DNA of 64,000 bases from Amycolatopsis echigonensis (GCF_014174495.1 NZ_JACJHR010000037.1:19097-83096); one strand, 5' to 3'; counted from the stretch's first letter, positions 25,013 to 34,266 are shown. Numbers and translations are program-made. Notes: a model not told the origin generated them from the letters alone.

Positions 25013-25985
25013 GCCGCAGAACCACCTTTCCGAAGCCGCCGCCCTGTTCCAGGTAGCGGTGCGCGGCCGCCGCCTCGTCGAGCGGGAAGACCCGGTCGAT
25101 GACCGGCGGGGCGATCGACCGGCTGTCCAACAGGGCGAGCAGCCCCGCGAAATCCCCCGGGCTGCCCATCGTGGTGCCCAGCAGGCTGTACTGCCCGAAA
25201 TAGAACGGCCGCACGTCGAGGGGAGCCCGCTCGGCCGAGGAAGCGCCCAGCACCACGAGCCGACCGCCCGGACGCAGCGCCAGCACCGACTCCGGCCAGC
25301 TGCCGACCGAGTCGAGCACGAGGTCGAAGCCCTTGCCGCCGGGCGAAAGCGCCTTCGCCTGCTGCGCCCAGTCGCTTTCGGTGTAAAGCACCCCGCCGTC
25401 GGCGCCCAGTTCACGAGCCTGCGAGATCTTGCTCTCCGACGAGGACGTGACCACGACCGAAGCGCCTACGCCGCAACCGAAAGCGACTGCCGTCGTCGCG
25501 ACACCGCCGCCCGCGCCCAAGACGAGCAGCGACTCTCCCTCGCGCAGCCCGCCGCGGCTGAACAACGCCCGGTAGGTGGTCAACCCGACCAGCGGCAACG
25601 CGGCGGCCTGCTCCCAGCTGTATCCGGCCGGACGCGGCGCCACGCACTCCGCGGGCACCTTGACCACCTCGGCGTAAGTGCCGGGCCGGTGATCCCCGAG
25701 GATCTCCCAGCCGGGCGCGGGCGCGGATTCGTCGTCGCCCCACCACAAGGACGGGACGACGACCACCTCTTCGCCGGTGTCCGTCCGGACGCCCGCACCG
25801 TCGGCACCGGGCACATGCGGCCGGGGCGATCCGTACTGACCACGCCGGACCAGCACGTCGTGCCAGTTCAGCGCGCTCGCCTTGAGCCGGACGGCGACCC
25901 AGCCCGGCTCCGGTTCCGGATCGGGCACCTCCTCCGGACGCAGCACGTCGGCAGCGCCGAACTCCCGCAGCACGATCGCCCGCAC
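25005..25985 (-). CDS. MDR-family NADPH:quinone oxidoreductase/enoyl reductase-like
   Basis: A 326-residue medium-chain reductase starting (GTG) VRAIVLREFGAADVLRPEEV. It has the LNWHDVLVRRGQY substrate segment and the Rossmann loop LVLGAGGGVATTAVAF. It lacks the catalytic zinc cysteines, so it is a quinone/enal reductase type rather than an alcohol dehydrogenase. It likely reduces a 2-enoyl or quinone-like intermediate with NADPH. It is the first gene of a two-gene operon with the crotonase. An imperfect operator-like sequence containing TTGGACC lies 27 bp upstream. Confidence 0.85.
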   Translation of the reverse strand: MRAIVLREFGAADVLRPEEVPDPEPEPGWVAVRLKASALNWHDVLVRRGQYGSPRPHVPGADGAGVRTDTGEEVVVVPSLWWGDDESAPAPGWEILGDHRPGTYAEVVKVPAECVAPRPAGYSWEQAAALPLVGLTTYRALFSRGGLREGESLLVLGAGGGVATTAVAFGCGVGASVVVTSSSESKISQARELGADGGVLYTESDWAQQAKALSPGGKGFDLVLDSVGSWPESVLALRPGGRLVVLGASSAERAPLDVRPFYFGQYSLLGTTMGSPGDFAGLLALLDSRSIAPPVIDRVFPLDEAAAAHRYLEQGGGFGKVVLRHE

Positions 25986-26060
25986 CCGCCACCTCCGTTT
26001 AGGTTTAACTATTGGACCATAATTCGCGGACGGCTCGCGTTCAAGACCCCGCCCGGGTTT

Positions 26061-27161
26061 TCAGAGGCCTCGGTCGCCCATGGTCAGCCGGAGATACCGC
26101 GAAATGGCCTCCGCCCGGTTCTCCACGCACAGCTTCCGCAAGATGCGTTTGACGTGCGACTTCACCGTGCCGTCCGCGATCACCAGCTCGTCGGCGATCC
26201 GGCTGTTCGTCGCGCCGGTGGCCATCAGCGCCAGCACCTCGAGCTCACGCCCGGTGAGCAGTGCTTCGAGCGTGGCCGAGGAGCGGGCCGGGGCTGGCGC
26301 GGGGCGCAGCGAGTGGAGCGGCCGGGCGGCGAGTTCGATCTCCGCGGACGCGAGGTCGTCGAGCACGGCCTCCACCGTCCGCATCGCTTCCCGCACCTGC
26401 TCCCGTTGTTCCCGCAGGCGACGCAGCAGAACCGCGCGTTCGAAGAGGCGGCCGAAGGCGTCCGCGAACGCGCCGAGGATGTCCCGGTCGAGTTCGGCGA
26501 CCGGGCGAGACTCGCAGTCCGCGTGCAGGAAACCGATCACCCGGCCGGTCGGCATCAACGGAGCCGCGACATAGGAATTGAGCCCTGAAGCACGCAGCAG
26601 CGGCTGGTAGACGCGCGGATCCCCGCGCGGGTCGGTCACCAATGCGGCTTCCCTGCGCCGGACCATCTCGGTCTCCAGCACCAGGTTGTCCAGCCTGATC
26701 TCCGGCACGGTGCGCATCCATTCGCGAAACGCTCGTTCCGGGTCGGCGTCGGTCACGGCGAAGCTCTTCCACGGCCGCCACAGCGAACCCTCGACCTTGG
26801 ACAGCATCACGCGGTCGAACCCGCACGACCGGACCACCGCCTCGCAGGCACGCGCCAGCAGGCTGTCCGGATCGGACACCTTCCGCAACTGGGCGAGCCC
26901 GTCGTCCAGCGCGTCCAGCCGGCGCGTCCGCTGCCCGTCGAGCCATTCCCTGATCTCGTACCGCAAATCCTGCGCGTCGGCCAGCAGGACAGCGAGCTGC
27001 GGAGCCTCCGGCAGCTGCTCCCGCAGGGCGGCGACGAGGACGGTGAGGGGCTCGTCGAACCCGGCCAAGCCGGCCGGTTCGGGCAGTGCCGAGCCGGCCG
27101 CGGCCGCCGCTTCCCGCAGCAGCGCCCGGCCCCGCTCGGCCAGTTCGGCTTCCGTGCGCAC
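26061..27161 (-). CDS. LuxR-family regulator with GAF-like sensor domain
   Basis: A 366-residue regulator. After a helical N-terminal part, a GAF-like domain (about 95-245) contains ACEAVVRSCGFDRVMLSKVE and APLMPTGRVIGFLHADC. The C-terminal LuxR helix-turn-helix (about 298-360) is clear: LTGRELEVLALMATGATNSR, then IADELVIADGTVKSHVKRIL. It has no receiver domain, so it probably senses a small aromatic or acyl ligand directly. It is divergent from the TetR gene over an 80-bp gap with an AACGATCGTT palindrome. Targets are unknown; the neighbouring MDR-crotonase operon is the nearest candidate. The start is GTG. Confidence 0.88.
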   Translation of the reverse strand: MRTEAELAERGRALLREAAAAAGSALPEPAGLAGFDEPLTVLVAALREQLPEAPQLAVLLADAQDLRYEIREWLDGQRTRRLDALDDGLAQLRKVSDPDSLLARACEAVVRSCGFDRVMLSKVEGSLWRPWKSFAVTDADPERAFREWMRTVPEIRLDNLVLETEMVRRREAALVTDPRGDPRVYQPLLRASGLNSYVAAPLMPTGRVIGFLHADCESRPVAELDRDILGAFADAFGRLFERAVLLRRLREQREQVREAMRTVEAVLDDLASAEIELAARPLHSLRPAPAPARSSATLEALLTGRELEVLALMATGATNSRIADELVIADGTVKSHVKRILRKLCVENRAEAISRYLRLTMGDRGL

Positions 27162-27208
27162 CTCGCCGTGCCCTTCCGCTCGTCCCCTCCGCCGAGTCTA
27201 GCCGCAAT

Positions 27209-27218
27209 AACGATCGTT
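27209..27218. promoter_or_regulatory. Palindromic operator between LuxR and TetR genes
   Basis: AACGATCGTT is a perfect 10-bp palindrome 24 bp before the TetR GTG start and 48 bp from the LuxR start. It is a typical TetR-family operator core and probably serves autoregulation of the gene at 27242. TAGATT (27230-27235), six bases before the GTG, could be a -10 box, implying an almost leaderless mRNA. Confidence 0.5.
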
Positions 27219-27241
27219 CACAGTCGTGCTAGATTCGGCAG

Positions 27242-27793
27242 GTGGACAGGGACCGCAAGATCCTGGACACCGCGGCCGCGGTCTTCTACGAGAAGGGCTT
27301 CCACGGCGTCGGTGTCGACGAGCTCGGCAAGCGCGCCGGCCTGTCCGGGCCCGCGCTGTACCGCCATTTCTCCGGCAAGGACGAGATCCTCGCCGCGCTC
27401 TTCAACGAGGCACTGGACGAGCTGCTCAGCGCCACCGCGCCGGTGCACGAGGATCCGGAGAAGGACTTGGAACGGCTGATCCGCCACCACGTCGGGTTCG
27501 CGGTCGGGCACCGGCACCTGGTCAACATCTACCAGCGCGAGGACCGCTCGCTGGCGGAACCGTGGAAACGCCAGTTCGACCGGCGGCGGCGCCAGTACGT
27601 GGACCGCTGGGAGACCGCGGTGGCCCGGTGCTACCCGGACGCCGCCGCCGGCGAGATCGCCGCGGGCACCCAGGCGTGCCTCGGAGTCATCTTCTCCATC
27701 GCGTACTGGCCGGCGAAGCTGGCGCAGACCCCGGCGCTCAGCGACCTGATCGCTGGTTTTGCCAGCAACGGCCTGGCCACGCTCCGCCGCTGA
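27242..27793 (+). CDS. TetR-family transcriptional regulator
   Basis: A 183-residue TetR protein. The N-terminal HTH (about 1-50) reads KILDTAAAVFYEKGFHGVGV, DELGKRAGLSGPALYRHFSG and KDEILAALF. The all-alpha ligand domain ends LIAGFASNGLATLRR. The start is GTG at 27242 with no ribosome site, so it may be leaderless. The style resembles actinobacterial regulators of lipid breakdown. It lies between the two copies of the 25-bp inverted repeat (24061, 31106) and is one candidate for binding them; the 10-bp palindrome in its own promoter is a different word, which weakens that idea. Confidence 0.9.
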   Translation: MDRDRKILDTAAAVFYEKGFHGVGVDELGKRAGLSGPALYRHFSGKDEILAALFNEALDELLSATAPVHEDPEKDLERLIRHHVGFAVGHRHLVNIYQREDRSLAEPWKRQFDRRRRQYVDRWETAVARCYPDAAAGEIAAGTQACLGVIFSIAYWPAKLAQTPALSDLIAGFASNGLATLRR

Positions 27794-27795
27794 GG

Positions 27796-29034
27796 TCAGT
27801 TCTTGCGGAAGCCGAAGAGCGAACCGGCGATGCGGCGCAGCTGCAGTTCGTCGGAGCCTTCGGTGATGCGATAGCGGCGATGGTGCCGGTAGATGTGTTC
27901 GAAGGGCAGATGCCGGGTGTAACCGGTGCCGCCGTGGATCTGCATCGCCCGGTCCGCGGCGCGGCAGGCCAGCTGGTTGCCGCGAATGTTGACCATGGAG
28001 ACTTTGTCCGTGACGCCGGTGCGGCCGTGCGTGTCCATCAGCCAGGCGGTCTTGTACAAGGTGTTGCGCACCAGTTCGGCGTCGGTCTGCAGTTCGACGA
28101 GTTGCCACTGAATGCCCTGCTGTTCGTGCAGCGGTTTGCCGAACACCGTCCGCTCCCCCGCGTAGCGCACGCTGCGGTCGATGCAGAACTGCGCGGCACC
28201 GAGCGACGAAGCAGCCTGCCGGATCCGGTTCTCGTGCACGAAGAGCTGCGCGCAGTCGAGGCCGCGGCCCTCCTCGCCGAGAATCGCCGACGAGGGCACC
28301 CGGACCTCGTTCAGCCGGACCTCCGCGTGATCGCTCGGCATGTTCAATGTCCAGTGGTAGTAAGGAATCTCGAAGCCCGGCGCGTTCGTCGGCACGAGGA
28401 ACGCGGTGATCCCGGCAGCCTTGCCGGGCTCGCCGGAGGTCCGGGCGAATACCAGGTCCACTTCGGCCACGTCCACCACGCTGTTGAACCGCTTGGCACC
28501 CTCGATCACCCAGTCGTCCCCGTCGCGGCGCGCAGTGGTCTCCAGGTAGGTCGCGTCACTGCCGTGGCCGGGCTCGGTGAGCCCGAAGGCCATTTCGAGC
28601 TCGCCCGAGACGAGCCGCTCCAGGTACGCCTCCTTCTGCGCGGGCGTGCCGTACTCGTGCAGCACCAGGGCGAGGGGAAGATTCGCCACCACGGACGCCT
28701 CGTGGCTGAGCTCCGCGTGCAGCCCCGGTCCGAGCCCGGCGAGATGCTCGCGGATCACGGCCATCGCCAGGTTGGTCCCGTCGCTGCCGCCGAGCGCGGA
28801 AGGCAGCGGGTACCGGTAGAATCCGGCGGCGTCGGCACGGCGGCGCGCTTCACGCATCAGCTCGCGCCAGCGGCGCGTGGGGATGCCGCCGCGGTCCACG
28901 TCGGTGCGGGTGAACTCGCGGCGGTGGTCGAACAGGTCCGGGTTGTCCGCCTCCAGCGGCCTGATCTCGGCCTCGATGAACCGGTCGAGGTCCTGCACGA
29001 ACAGTTCGACGTCGGCGGGGATGGACCACTCCAT
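27796..29034 (-). CDS. Acyl-CoA dehydrogenase (412 aa)
   Basis: A 412-residue acyl-CoA dehydrogenase starting MEWSIPADVELFVQDLDRFI. It has AFGLTEPGHGSDATYLET (FAD loop), GERTVFGKPLHEQQGIQWQL, MQIHGGTGYTRHLPFEHIYR and ITEGSDELQLRRIAG, where the EGS Glu corresponds to the classical C-terminal catalytic base. All domains are present. It is 17 nt downstream of the APH-like kinase gene. This dehydrogenase-kinase pairing mirrors the two domains of ACAD10/ACAD11 and occurs widely in actinobacteria; ACAD10/11 act on 4-hydroxy acids. Confidence 0.92.
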   Translation of the reverse strand: MEWSIPADVELFVQDLDRFIEAEIRPLEADNPDLFDHRREFTRTDVDRGGIPTRRWRELMREARRRADAAGFYRYPLPSALGGSDGTNLAMAVIREHLAGLGPGLHAELSHEASVVANLPLALVLHEYGTPAQKEAYLERLVSGELEMAFGLTEPGHGSDATYLETTARRDGDDWVIEGAKRFNSVVDVAEVDLVFARTSGEPGKAAGITAFLVPTNAPGFEIPYYHWTLNMPSDHAEVRLNEVRVPSSAILGEEGRGLDCAQLFVHENRIRQAASSLGAAQFCIDRSVRYAGERTVFGKPLHEQQGIQWQLVELQTDAELVRNTLYKTAWLMDTHGRTGVTDKVSMVNIRGNQLACRAADRAMQIHGGTGYTRHLPFEHIYRHHRRYRITEGSDELQLRRIAGSLFGFRKN

Positions 29035-29051
29035 GTGGACTCCTCCAGTGG

Positions 29052-30050
29052 CTAGGTTGACTGGGCGAGGATGTTCCGGCCCCGTTCGATCACTCCGGGC
29101 AGGCTCTCGGCCGCGGTGACGAGGCGGGCTTCGGGAGCGGGGCTGCGCCGGTTCCGCTTCACGAACACCGACAGCGTCGCCGCCGTTTTGTAGTGGCAGT
29201 AGGCCAGAAACCACCGCACGCCAGGGAGATCGTCACCGCGGACATCGCGGTAGGCGTCCAGCAAGGCGGCACGCGACGGCATTCCGCTGCCCGCCTTGAC
29301 GTTCGCCTCGTCGCGGTGTTCGTGGAAGCGGTGCGGCGGGTCGGTGTGCATCAGCAGCCAGGCGAGATCCGTCCGGGGATCGCCGACCGACCAGATCTCC
29401 CAGTCGATTACCGCGGCGAGCCGTTCCCCGGTGAAAAGCATGTTGGCCAGCCGGTAGTCCCCGTGCGACAGGCACGGCGCGACCGGAGCCGGGACACGCG
29501 CGGCCAGCTCCCGGTAAAGCTGCTCGTGCCGGGGCGCGATCCCAGGGTCCACCGTGTCGAGCAGCCGCGCCCAGCGATCAAGTTCGTCACGGACCGGGAT
29601 CGCCCGCTCCCCCGGCGGCGCCACCTTCTGCAGCCGCGCGAGGGCCCGGGCCGCAGCGAGCGCGCGGGCCGTGACCACGCTCGGCGACGGGGGTTGCGCC
29701 GTGACATCCAGCAATGGCTCGTAGGACTGGCCGGGCACCAGGGTCATGACGAACAGCGGCGGGCTGTCGTCGTCCTCGGCCAGCACCTCGGGCACCGGCA
29801 CGCTGCCGTCATCGCTCAGCAACCTCAGGATTCTGGCCTGGCGCAACACATCCCGGTTGCGCACCGGAGCAAGCCCAGGCGGGGCCACCTTGAGCACCAC
29901 GCGGGTGTCGGCCCGCTCCGGCCGGTGCAGCACCGAGGCGAAGGTGAGGCTGGAAACGCCGCCGGGCAATCGGTGCAGGCCAGTCAATTCGCTGCCGGGC
30001 CAGTGCCGCGCCACCCGGCGGCGCAGTTGATCGTGATCGAGTTCCGGCAC
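29052..30050 (-). CDS. APH/ACAD10-type phosphotransferase family protein
   Basis: A protein of about 332 residues with SHGDYRLANMLF as the catalytic loop and VIDWEIWSVGDPRTDLAWLL as the metal-binding segment; the N-lobe has LPGGVSSLTFASV. The pairing with an acyl-CoA dehydrogenase suggests a 4-hydroxyacyl-CoA kinase role as in ACAD10/ACAD11 (inference). I chose GTG at 30050 (VPELDHDQLRRR); a TTG at 30086 would add 12 residues and lacks a ribosome site. It is the second such kinase in the window; the other is at 1347-2363. Confidence 0.85.
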   Translation of the reverse strand: MPELDHDQLRRRVARHWPGSELTGLHRLPGGVSSLTFASVLHRPERADTRVVLKVAPPGLAPVRNRDVLRQARILRLLSDDGSVPVPEVLAEDDDSPPLFVMTLVPGQSYEPLLDVTAQPPSPSVVTARALAAARALARLQKVAPPGERAIPVRDELDRWARLLDTVDPGIAPRHEQLYRELAARVPAPVAPCLSHGDYRLANMLFTGERLAAVIDWEIWSVGDPRTDLAWLLMHTDPPHRFHEHRDEANVKAGSGMPSRAALLDAYRDVRGDDLPGVRWFLAYCHYKTAATLSVFVKRNRRSPAPEARLVTAAESLPGVIERGRNILAQST

Positions 30051-30174
30051 CGCCTCACTGTGTCCAGCGGGCCGCCAAGCACGCAACAGCCCGGCGAGGC
30101 GGCACTGGAGATCTCTACAGTCACCGCTTCGCGCGAACGCGAGGCGTCCGAGCCAGGCGTGTTAGAAGCGGAGG

Positions 30175-30921
30175 ATGAACCGATTTCGTCTCGACGGCAA
30201 AGTCGCCATCGTGACCGGAGCGTCCTCCGGGCTCGGTGTCGCGTTCGCCCTCGCGCTCGCCGAGGCCGGCGCTGCGGTCGTGCTCGGCGCCCGCCGCGAA
30301 GACCAGCTCCGGGAAACCGCGCGGGCCGCCGGGAAGAACGCACTCGCAGTGCGCACCGACGTCACCCGGGTCGCGGATTGCGATGCGCTCGCGGCCGCGG
30401 CGATGGACAAGTTCGGCAGGGTTGACGTCCTGATCAACAATGCCGGCACGGGCGGGAAATACCTCCCGGCGACCGAGGACCCGCCTGAGCAATTCCGGTC
30501 GGTGGTGGAACTGAACCTTTTCGGGGCCTACTGGATGGCACAGGCCTGCGGCCGGGTGATGGGCCCGGGTTCGTCGGTGGTCAACATTTCCAGCGTGATG
30601 GCGCTGACCACGGCGAAGATGCCCGCCGCCGGATACAGCGCGAGCAAAGCCGGGGTGCTGGGCCTCACCCGAGACCTCGCCGCGCAGTGGGGCCCGCGCG
30701 GGATCCGGGTGAACGCGCTGCTGCCCGGCGTCTTTCCCAGCGAGGCGACCGCGCATTACAGCGAGAACTACCAGCGCAAGATCATCGACGCGAAAATCCC
30801 GCTCGGCCGGATCGGCGACCCGGCCGACGTCGCCGCGGCCGCGGTCTTCCTGGCTTCGGACGCGAGCGCCTACATCACCGGGGTCAGCCTCCCGGTGGAC
30901 GGCGGCGTGCTGATCAACTGA
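30175..30921 (+). CDS. Short-chain dehydrogenase/reductase
   Basis: A 248-residue classical SDR: TGASSGLG (14-21), INNAGTGG, serine in NISSVMAL, YSASK for Tyr and Lys, and ITGVSLPVDGGVLIN at the end. Arg residues after the second strand (GARRED) favour NADP(H). It stands alone, divergent from the APH-like kinase. The ribosome site AGCGGAGG touches the ATG, which is unusually close. No specific substrate can be named. Confidence 0.87.
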   Translation: MNRFRLDGKVAIVTGASSGLGVAFALALAEAGAAVVLGARREDQLRETARAAGKNALAVRTDVTRVADCDALAAAAMDKFGRVDVLINNAGTGGKYLPATEDPPEQFRSVVELNLFGAYWMAQACGRVMGPGSSVVNISSVMALTTAKMPAAGYSASKAGVLGLTRDLAAQWGPRGIRVNALLPGVFPSEATAHYSENYQRKIIDAKIPLGRIGDPADVAAAAVFLASDASAYITGVSLPVDGGVLIN

Positions 30922-31105
30922 CGCTCCGCCTTGCGCGGCGCGGTCACCGCCCGGAAACAGAACGCGCACGCGGGCACCCGAGCTTCGGTTCGCGGGGCGA
31001 GCGGCACCGTCAGGCCGGGCAGGGCGTTCGCGCTGCAGATGCTGGGGTCGTGGCCGAGCGGTCGGCACAAGCACTGGCATTCCATCCGGCCATGCTTGCA
31101 TCTTT

Positions 31106-31130
31106 GGTCCGATCATTATAAGTTTGGACC
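31106..31130. promoter_or_regulatory. Second copy of the 25-bp inverted repeat, before a ligase gene
   Basis: TTGGTCC ends at 31110 and GGACCAA begins at 31126, so GGTCC and GGACC arms are spaced exactly as in the perfect copy at 24061-24085 (25 bp total). The middle is again AT rich, with ATTATAA. It lies 44 bp upstream of the ligase ATG at 31175. Confidence 0.6.
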
Positions 31131-31174
31131 AACTTGAGTGACGTACGCCACTCGCTCACGGGAAGGGCACGCGC

Positions 31175-32800
31175 ATGTCAACGCCGACCGTGCGGGATCG
31201 CTATCGCGAGGACGAAATCCGGGGTTTCTACGAGGCCGGCTACTGGCACCGGGACGGATTGCCCGAACTCCTGGAAAACCGGACCCGGACCCATGGCACC
31301 AAGGTCTTCGTCTCCGACGGGACCACCAGCCGCACCTACTCCGCGGTGCGTTCGCAGAGCCTGCGGCTGGCCGGCGGACTGCGGGAACTGGGCGTCGGGC
31401 GCGGCGACCGGGTCGCCGTCCAGCTGCCCAACTGGACCGAATTCGCCGTCATCGCCGCGGCCGTCAGCAGGCTCGGCGCGGTGCTGGTCCCGATCATGCC
31501 GATCTACCGGGCGGCCGAAGTGGGCTACGTGCTCGGGCACTCCGGCGCCAAGGTCGCGATCACCTGCGACGAGTTCAAGGGCTTCGGCCACCTGGAAATG
31601 TTCTCCGCGCTGCGCAAGGAAAATCCGGCGCTCGACTCGCTGGTCGTCGCGCGCGGGCAGCACGGGTCCGCCGCCTCGCTCGACGACCTGATGGCTGGGC
31701 CGGAGCCGGATCTGGCCCCGCCGCCCTCGGCGGACGACGGGTTCCTCATCGTCTACACCTCCGGCACCACCTCGCGTCCCAAGGGCTGCTTCCACACTTT
31801 CAACACCCTGCGCGCCAGTGCTGAGGCCATCGCGAAATCCGTGCATTACACCGAGGACGATGTCCAATTCGGCCCGTCCCCGGTCACCCACAGCACCGGG
31901 CTCGTGACCAGCGTCGTGCTGCCGCTTCTCGCTGGCGCGTCCTCGCACTTCATGGAGGTGTGGGAGCCGGAGGAAGGGCTTCAGCGCATTGCCAAGCACG
32001 GCTGTACCGCCGCGGTCACCGCGACGCCGTTCCTGCAGATGCTCACCGCCGCGCACGATTCCGATCGGCACGACGCGAGCAGCCTGCGGCTGTGGGTGTG
32101 CGCGGGCTCGCCGATACCCGGGTCCATCGTGCGCCGCGCGGCCGAGAAGTTCGCCGGCTGCCGGGTGCTGAGCCTGTACGGGCGCTCGGAGAACTTCCTG
32201 ACCACCATGTGCACCCTGGACGATCCGCCAGACCGGTCGGCGACCTCCGACGGCAGCGCGGTCGCCGGAGCCGCAGTGAAGATCGTCGACGAGACCGGTG
32301 CCGAAGTGCCGCGCGGCACCGAGGGCGACATCGCCTACCACGGGCCCAGCCACATGCTGGAGTACTACCGCGACCCGGAGCAGACCGCGGCCCTGTTCAC
32401 GTCCGAGGGCTACTCGCGCTCCGGCGATCTCGGGTTCATGGACGAGGGCGGGTACGTGCGGGTCACCGGGCGGCTCAAGGACATCGTGATCCGCGGCGGC
32501 CTCAACATCAGTGCGCGGGAGCTGGAGGATCTGCTGCTCGAACATCCCGCCGTCGGAGCGGTGGCCGTGGTCGGCATGCCGGACGAGCGGCTCGGCGAGC
32601 GCGTCTGCGCCTACGTCGTGCCCGCGGGCGGCAGTGCTCCGACTCTGACGGACATCACCTCCTACCTCCGGGAGCGCGACGTCGCCACGCCGAAGCTCCC
32701 GGAACGGCTGGAGGTGGTCGCCGAACTGCCGATGACCGCCACCGGGAAAGTGCAGAAACACGTGCTGCGCACCGAAATCAAAACCAAACTCGCCCAGTGA
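31175..32800 (+). CDS. AMP-forming acyl-CoA ligase, paralogue of the 22367-24010 gene
   Basis: A 541-residue ligase: IVYTSGTTSRPKGCFHTFNT, the LYGRSENFLTTMC loop, VTGRLKDIVIRGGLNISARE and the C-terminal lysine in ATGKVQKHVLRTE. It is strongly similar along its length to the minus-strand ligase at 22367-24010 and carries the same operator. The paralogues may activate related acids or be induced under different conditions. The stop overlaps the PucR-type regulator start as GTGA, and two more genes follow closely, making a four-gene operon. Confidence 0.92.
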   Translation: MSTPTVRDRYREDEIRGFYEAGYWHRDGLPELLENRTRTHGTKVFVSDGTTSRTYSAVRSQSLRLAGGLRELGVGRGDRVAVQLPNWTEFAVIAAAVSRLGAVLVPIMPIYRAAEVGYVLGHSGAKVAITCDEFKGFGHLEMFSALRKENPALDSLVVARGQHGSAASLDDLMAGPEPDLAPPPSADDGFLIVYTSGTTSRPKGCFHTFNTLRASAEAIAKSVHYTEDDVQFGPSPVTHSTGLVTSVVLPLLAGASSHFMEVWEPEEGLQRIAKHGCTAAVTATPFLQMLTAAHDSDRHDASSLRLWVCAGSPIPGSIVRRAAEKFAGCRVLSLYGRSENFLTTMCTLDDPPDRSATSDGSAVAGAAVKIVDETGAEVPRGTEGDIAYHGPSHMLEYYRDPEQTAALFTSEGYSRSGDLGFMDEGGYVRVTGRLKDIVIRGGLNISARELEDLLLEHPAVGAVAVVGMPDERLGERVCAYVVPAGGSAPTLTDITSYLRERDVATPKLPERLEVVAELPMTATGKVQKHVLRTEIKTKLAQ

Positions 32801-34266
32801 CCGCGGAAACGTGGCGGGCGCTGCTGGACCAGGCACCGGTGGTCGCCGGGTTTGGGAGCGCGCACCTGCACTGCCCCGGCGAAGTCAGCACCAGCGTCCG
32901 CCACGATGACGCCGGAACCGTCGTCTCCGTTCCGGTGGGCACAGCCGCGGTGCTGACCCTCACCGACCCCGCGCGCATCGCGGTCGACGACCAGGTGCTT
33001 GAACGCCTCACCGCGCTTGCTGCGCTGGCGTCCGCCGCGCTCGCCGAATCCGGCCGGCTCGCCGCCGAGACAGCCGCCGAACGACGGTTGAGCGGACTCA
33101 TCGGCGCCCCGGGCGGCCTCGGCGGGCTCGTTGCCGCATGCGCGGAACTCACCGGCAAGGTGACCGCGCTCTTCGACGTCCACGACCGGCTGGTCGCCAC
33201 GGAAAGCCCGCCCGGCGCGAGCCCGATCCGGCTGCGTTCCCTCGCCGAAATCGGGGAACGGAACGGCCTCGTGCCCGCGAGCCTGCACGGGCTCACCAGG
33301 CGGCATCTCGTCGTTCCGGCCGTCCATCGCGGCGAAACCTTCGGCTGGCTTGTGCTGGTCGAACATCCTTCGGTGCTCCGCCCGGCGGACCGCCTCGTCG
33401 CGGAGCGCACCGCCGTGCACGCGGGAACGGAGTTCGCGGTGCAGCGCCGGGTCGCCGCGGCGGCGTGGAACGCCCGTTCGTCGCTGGCGCGCCAGCTGAT
33501 CCGGGGTTCGTCCACCATGGACGACCTGCGGGCGAGCGGCGAGTACCTCGGCGTCGACACCCAGGCCCGGCGGGTGCTCGCGTATGTCATCGGACCCGCG
33601 AACGCCGAGCGGCTCGCGAACGCCGTCGAGGAACGACTCGGCAGCGAGGTGTTGGCCACCCGGGGCTCGGAGGGCGTGCTCCTGCTGATCGAGGCGACCG
33701 AAACCGGCATGGTCGCGCGCGCGAAGGCGGCTCTGCGCGCGGTCGCCGCCGAACTGCCCGACTACGCCGGCCTCGTCGCCGGGGTGTCGCCAGTGAGCGA
33801 ACCGGCCAAGTTCGGACGCGCGTACCGCGAAGCACAGGAGGCGGCGCGGTGCGTGCACCGGTTCGTCGGTCCGTCGTCGCCACGGGTGCTGGCTGCCGAC
33901 GATCTCGGCCCCGCCCGGCTGTTCATCGCGAACAGTGCTGTCGCGGCCGTTCGCGAGTACCTGCACGACATTCTCGGCCCGCTGCTGACCGGCGAGGCCG
34001 CCGAAGCGGATCTGCTGTCGACCTTGCAGCAGTTCTTCGACAGCGGGCGCAGCGTACGCGTCTCAGCCGCGCGGCTGGGCGTGCACGAGAACACCGTCCG
34101 GCTGCGGCTGGCGCGAGTGCGCCACGCCACCGGGCTCGACGTCGCGGGCGGCCCGAACGATCAGCTCAGCGTGCAGACCGCCTTGCTCGTGCTGCGGCTG
34201 CAGGGACATCCGGCGCTGCCGTCATTCGACGAAGCCCGATTCGACCACGGGAGGAAAACAGCGTGA
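32797..34266 (+). CDS. PucR/CdaR-type transcriptional regulator
   Basis: A 489-residue regulator. The N-terminal half looks like a GAF-type sensor; a GGDEF-like PucR middle region follows (about 240-380: LGVDTQARRVLAYVIGPANA, LVAGVSPVSEPAKFGRAYRE). The C-terminal PucR helix-turn-helix is LLSTLQQFFDSGRSVRVSAA then RLGVHENTVRLRLARV. Such proteins usually activate genes for acid or purine use in response to the substrate. GTG overlaps the ligase stop and its stop overlaps the next SDR (GTGA both times), so it is coupled to the genes it may control. Confidence 0.88.
   Translation: MTAETWRALLDQAPVVAGFGSAHLHCPGEVSTSVRHDDAGTVVSVPVGTAAVLTLTDPARIAVDDQVLERLTALAALASAALAESGRLAAETAAERRLSGLIGAPGGLGGLVAACAELTGKVTALFDVHDRLVATESPPGASPIRLRSLAEIGERNGLVPASLHGLTRRHLVVPAVHRGETFGWLVLVEHPSVLRPADRLVAERTAVHAGTEFAVQRRVAAAAWNARSSLARQLIRGSSTMDDLRASGEYLGVDTQARRVLAYVIGPANAERLANAVEERLGSEVLATRGSEGVLLLIEATETGMVARAKAALRAVAAELPDYAGLVAGVSPVSEPAKFGRAYREAQEAARCVHRFVGPSSPRVLAADDLGPARLFIANSAVAAVREYLHDILGPLLTGEAAEADLLSTLQQFFDSGRSVRVSAARLGVHENTVRLRLARVRHATGLDVAGGPNDQLSVQTALLVLRLQGHPALPSFDEARFDHGRKTA

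Noticed and set aside
30922..31100. Possible small gene between the SDR and the ligase
   Set aside because: Short frames exist on both strands, but none has a ribosome site or a recognisable product; the region is better explained as promoter DNA with the operator at 31106.
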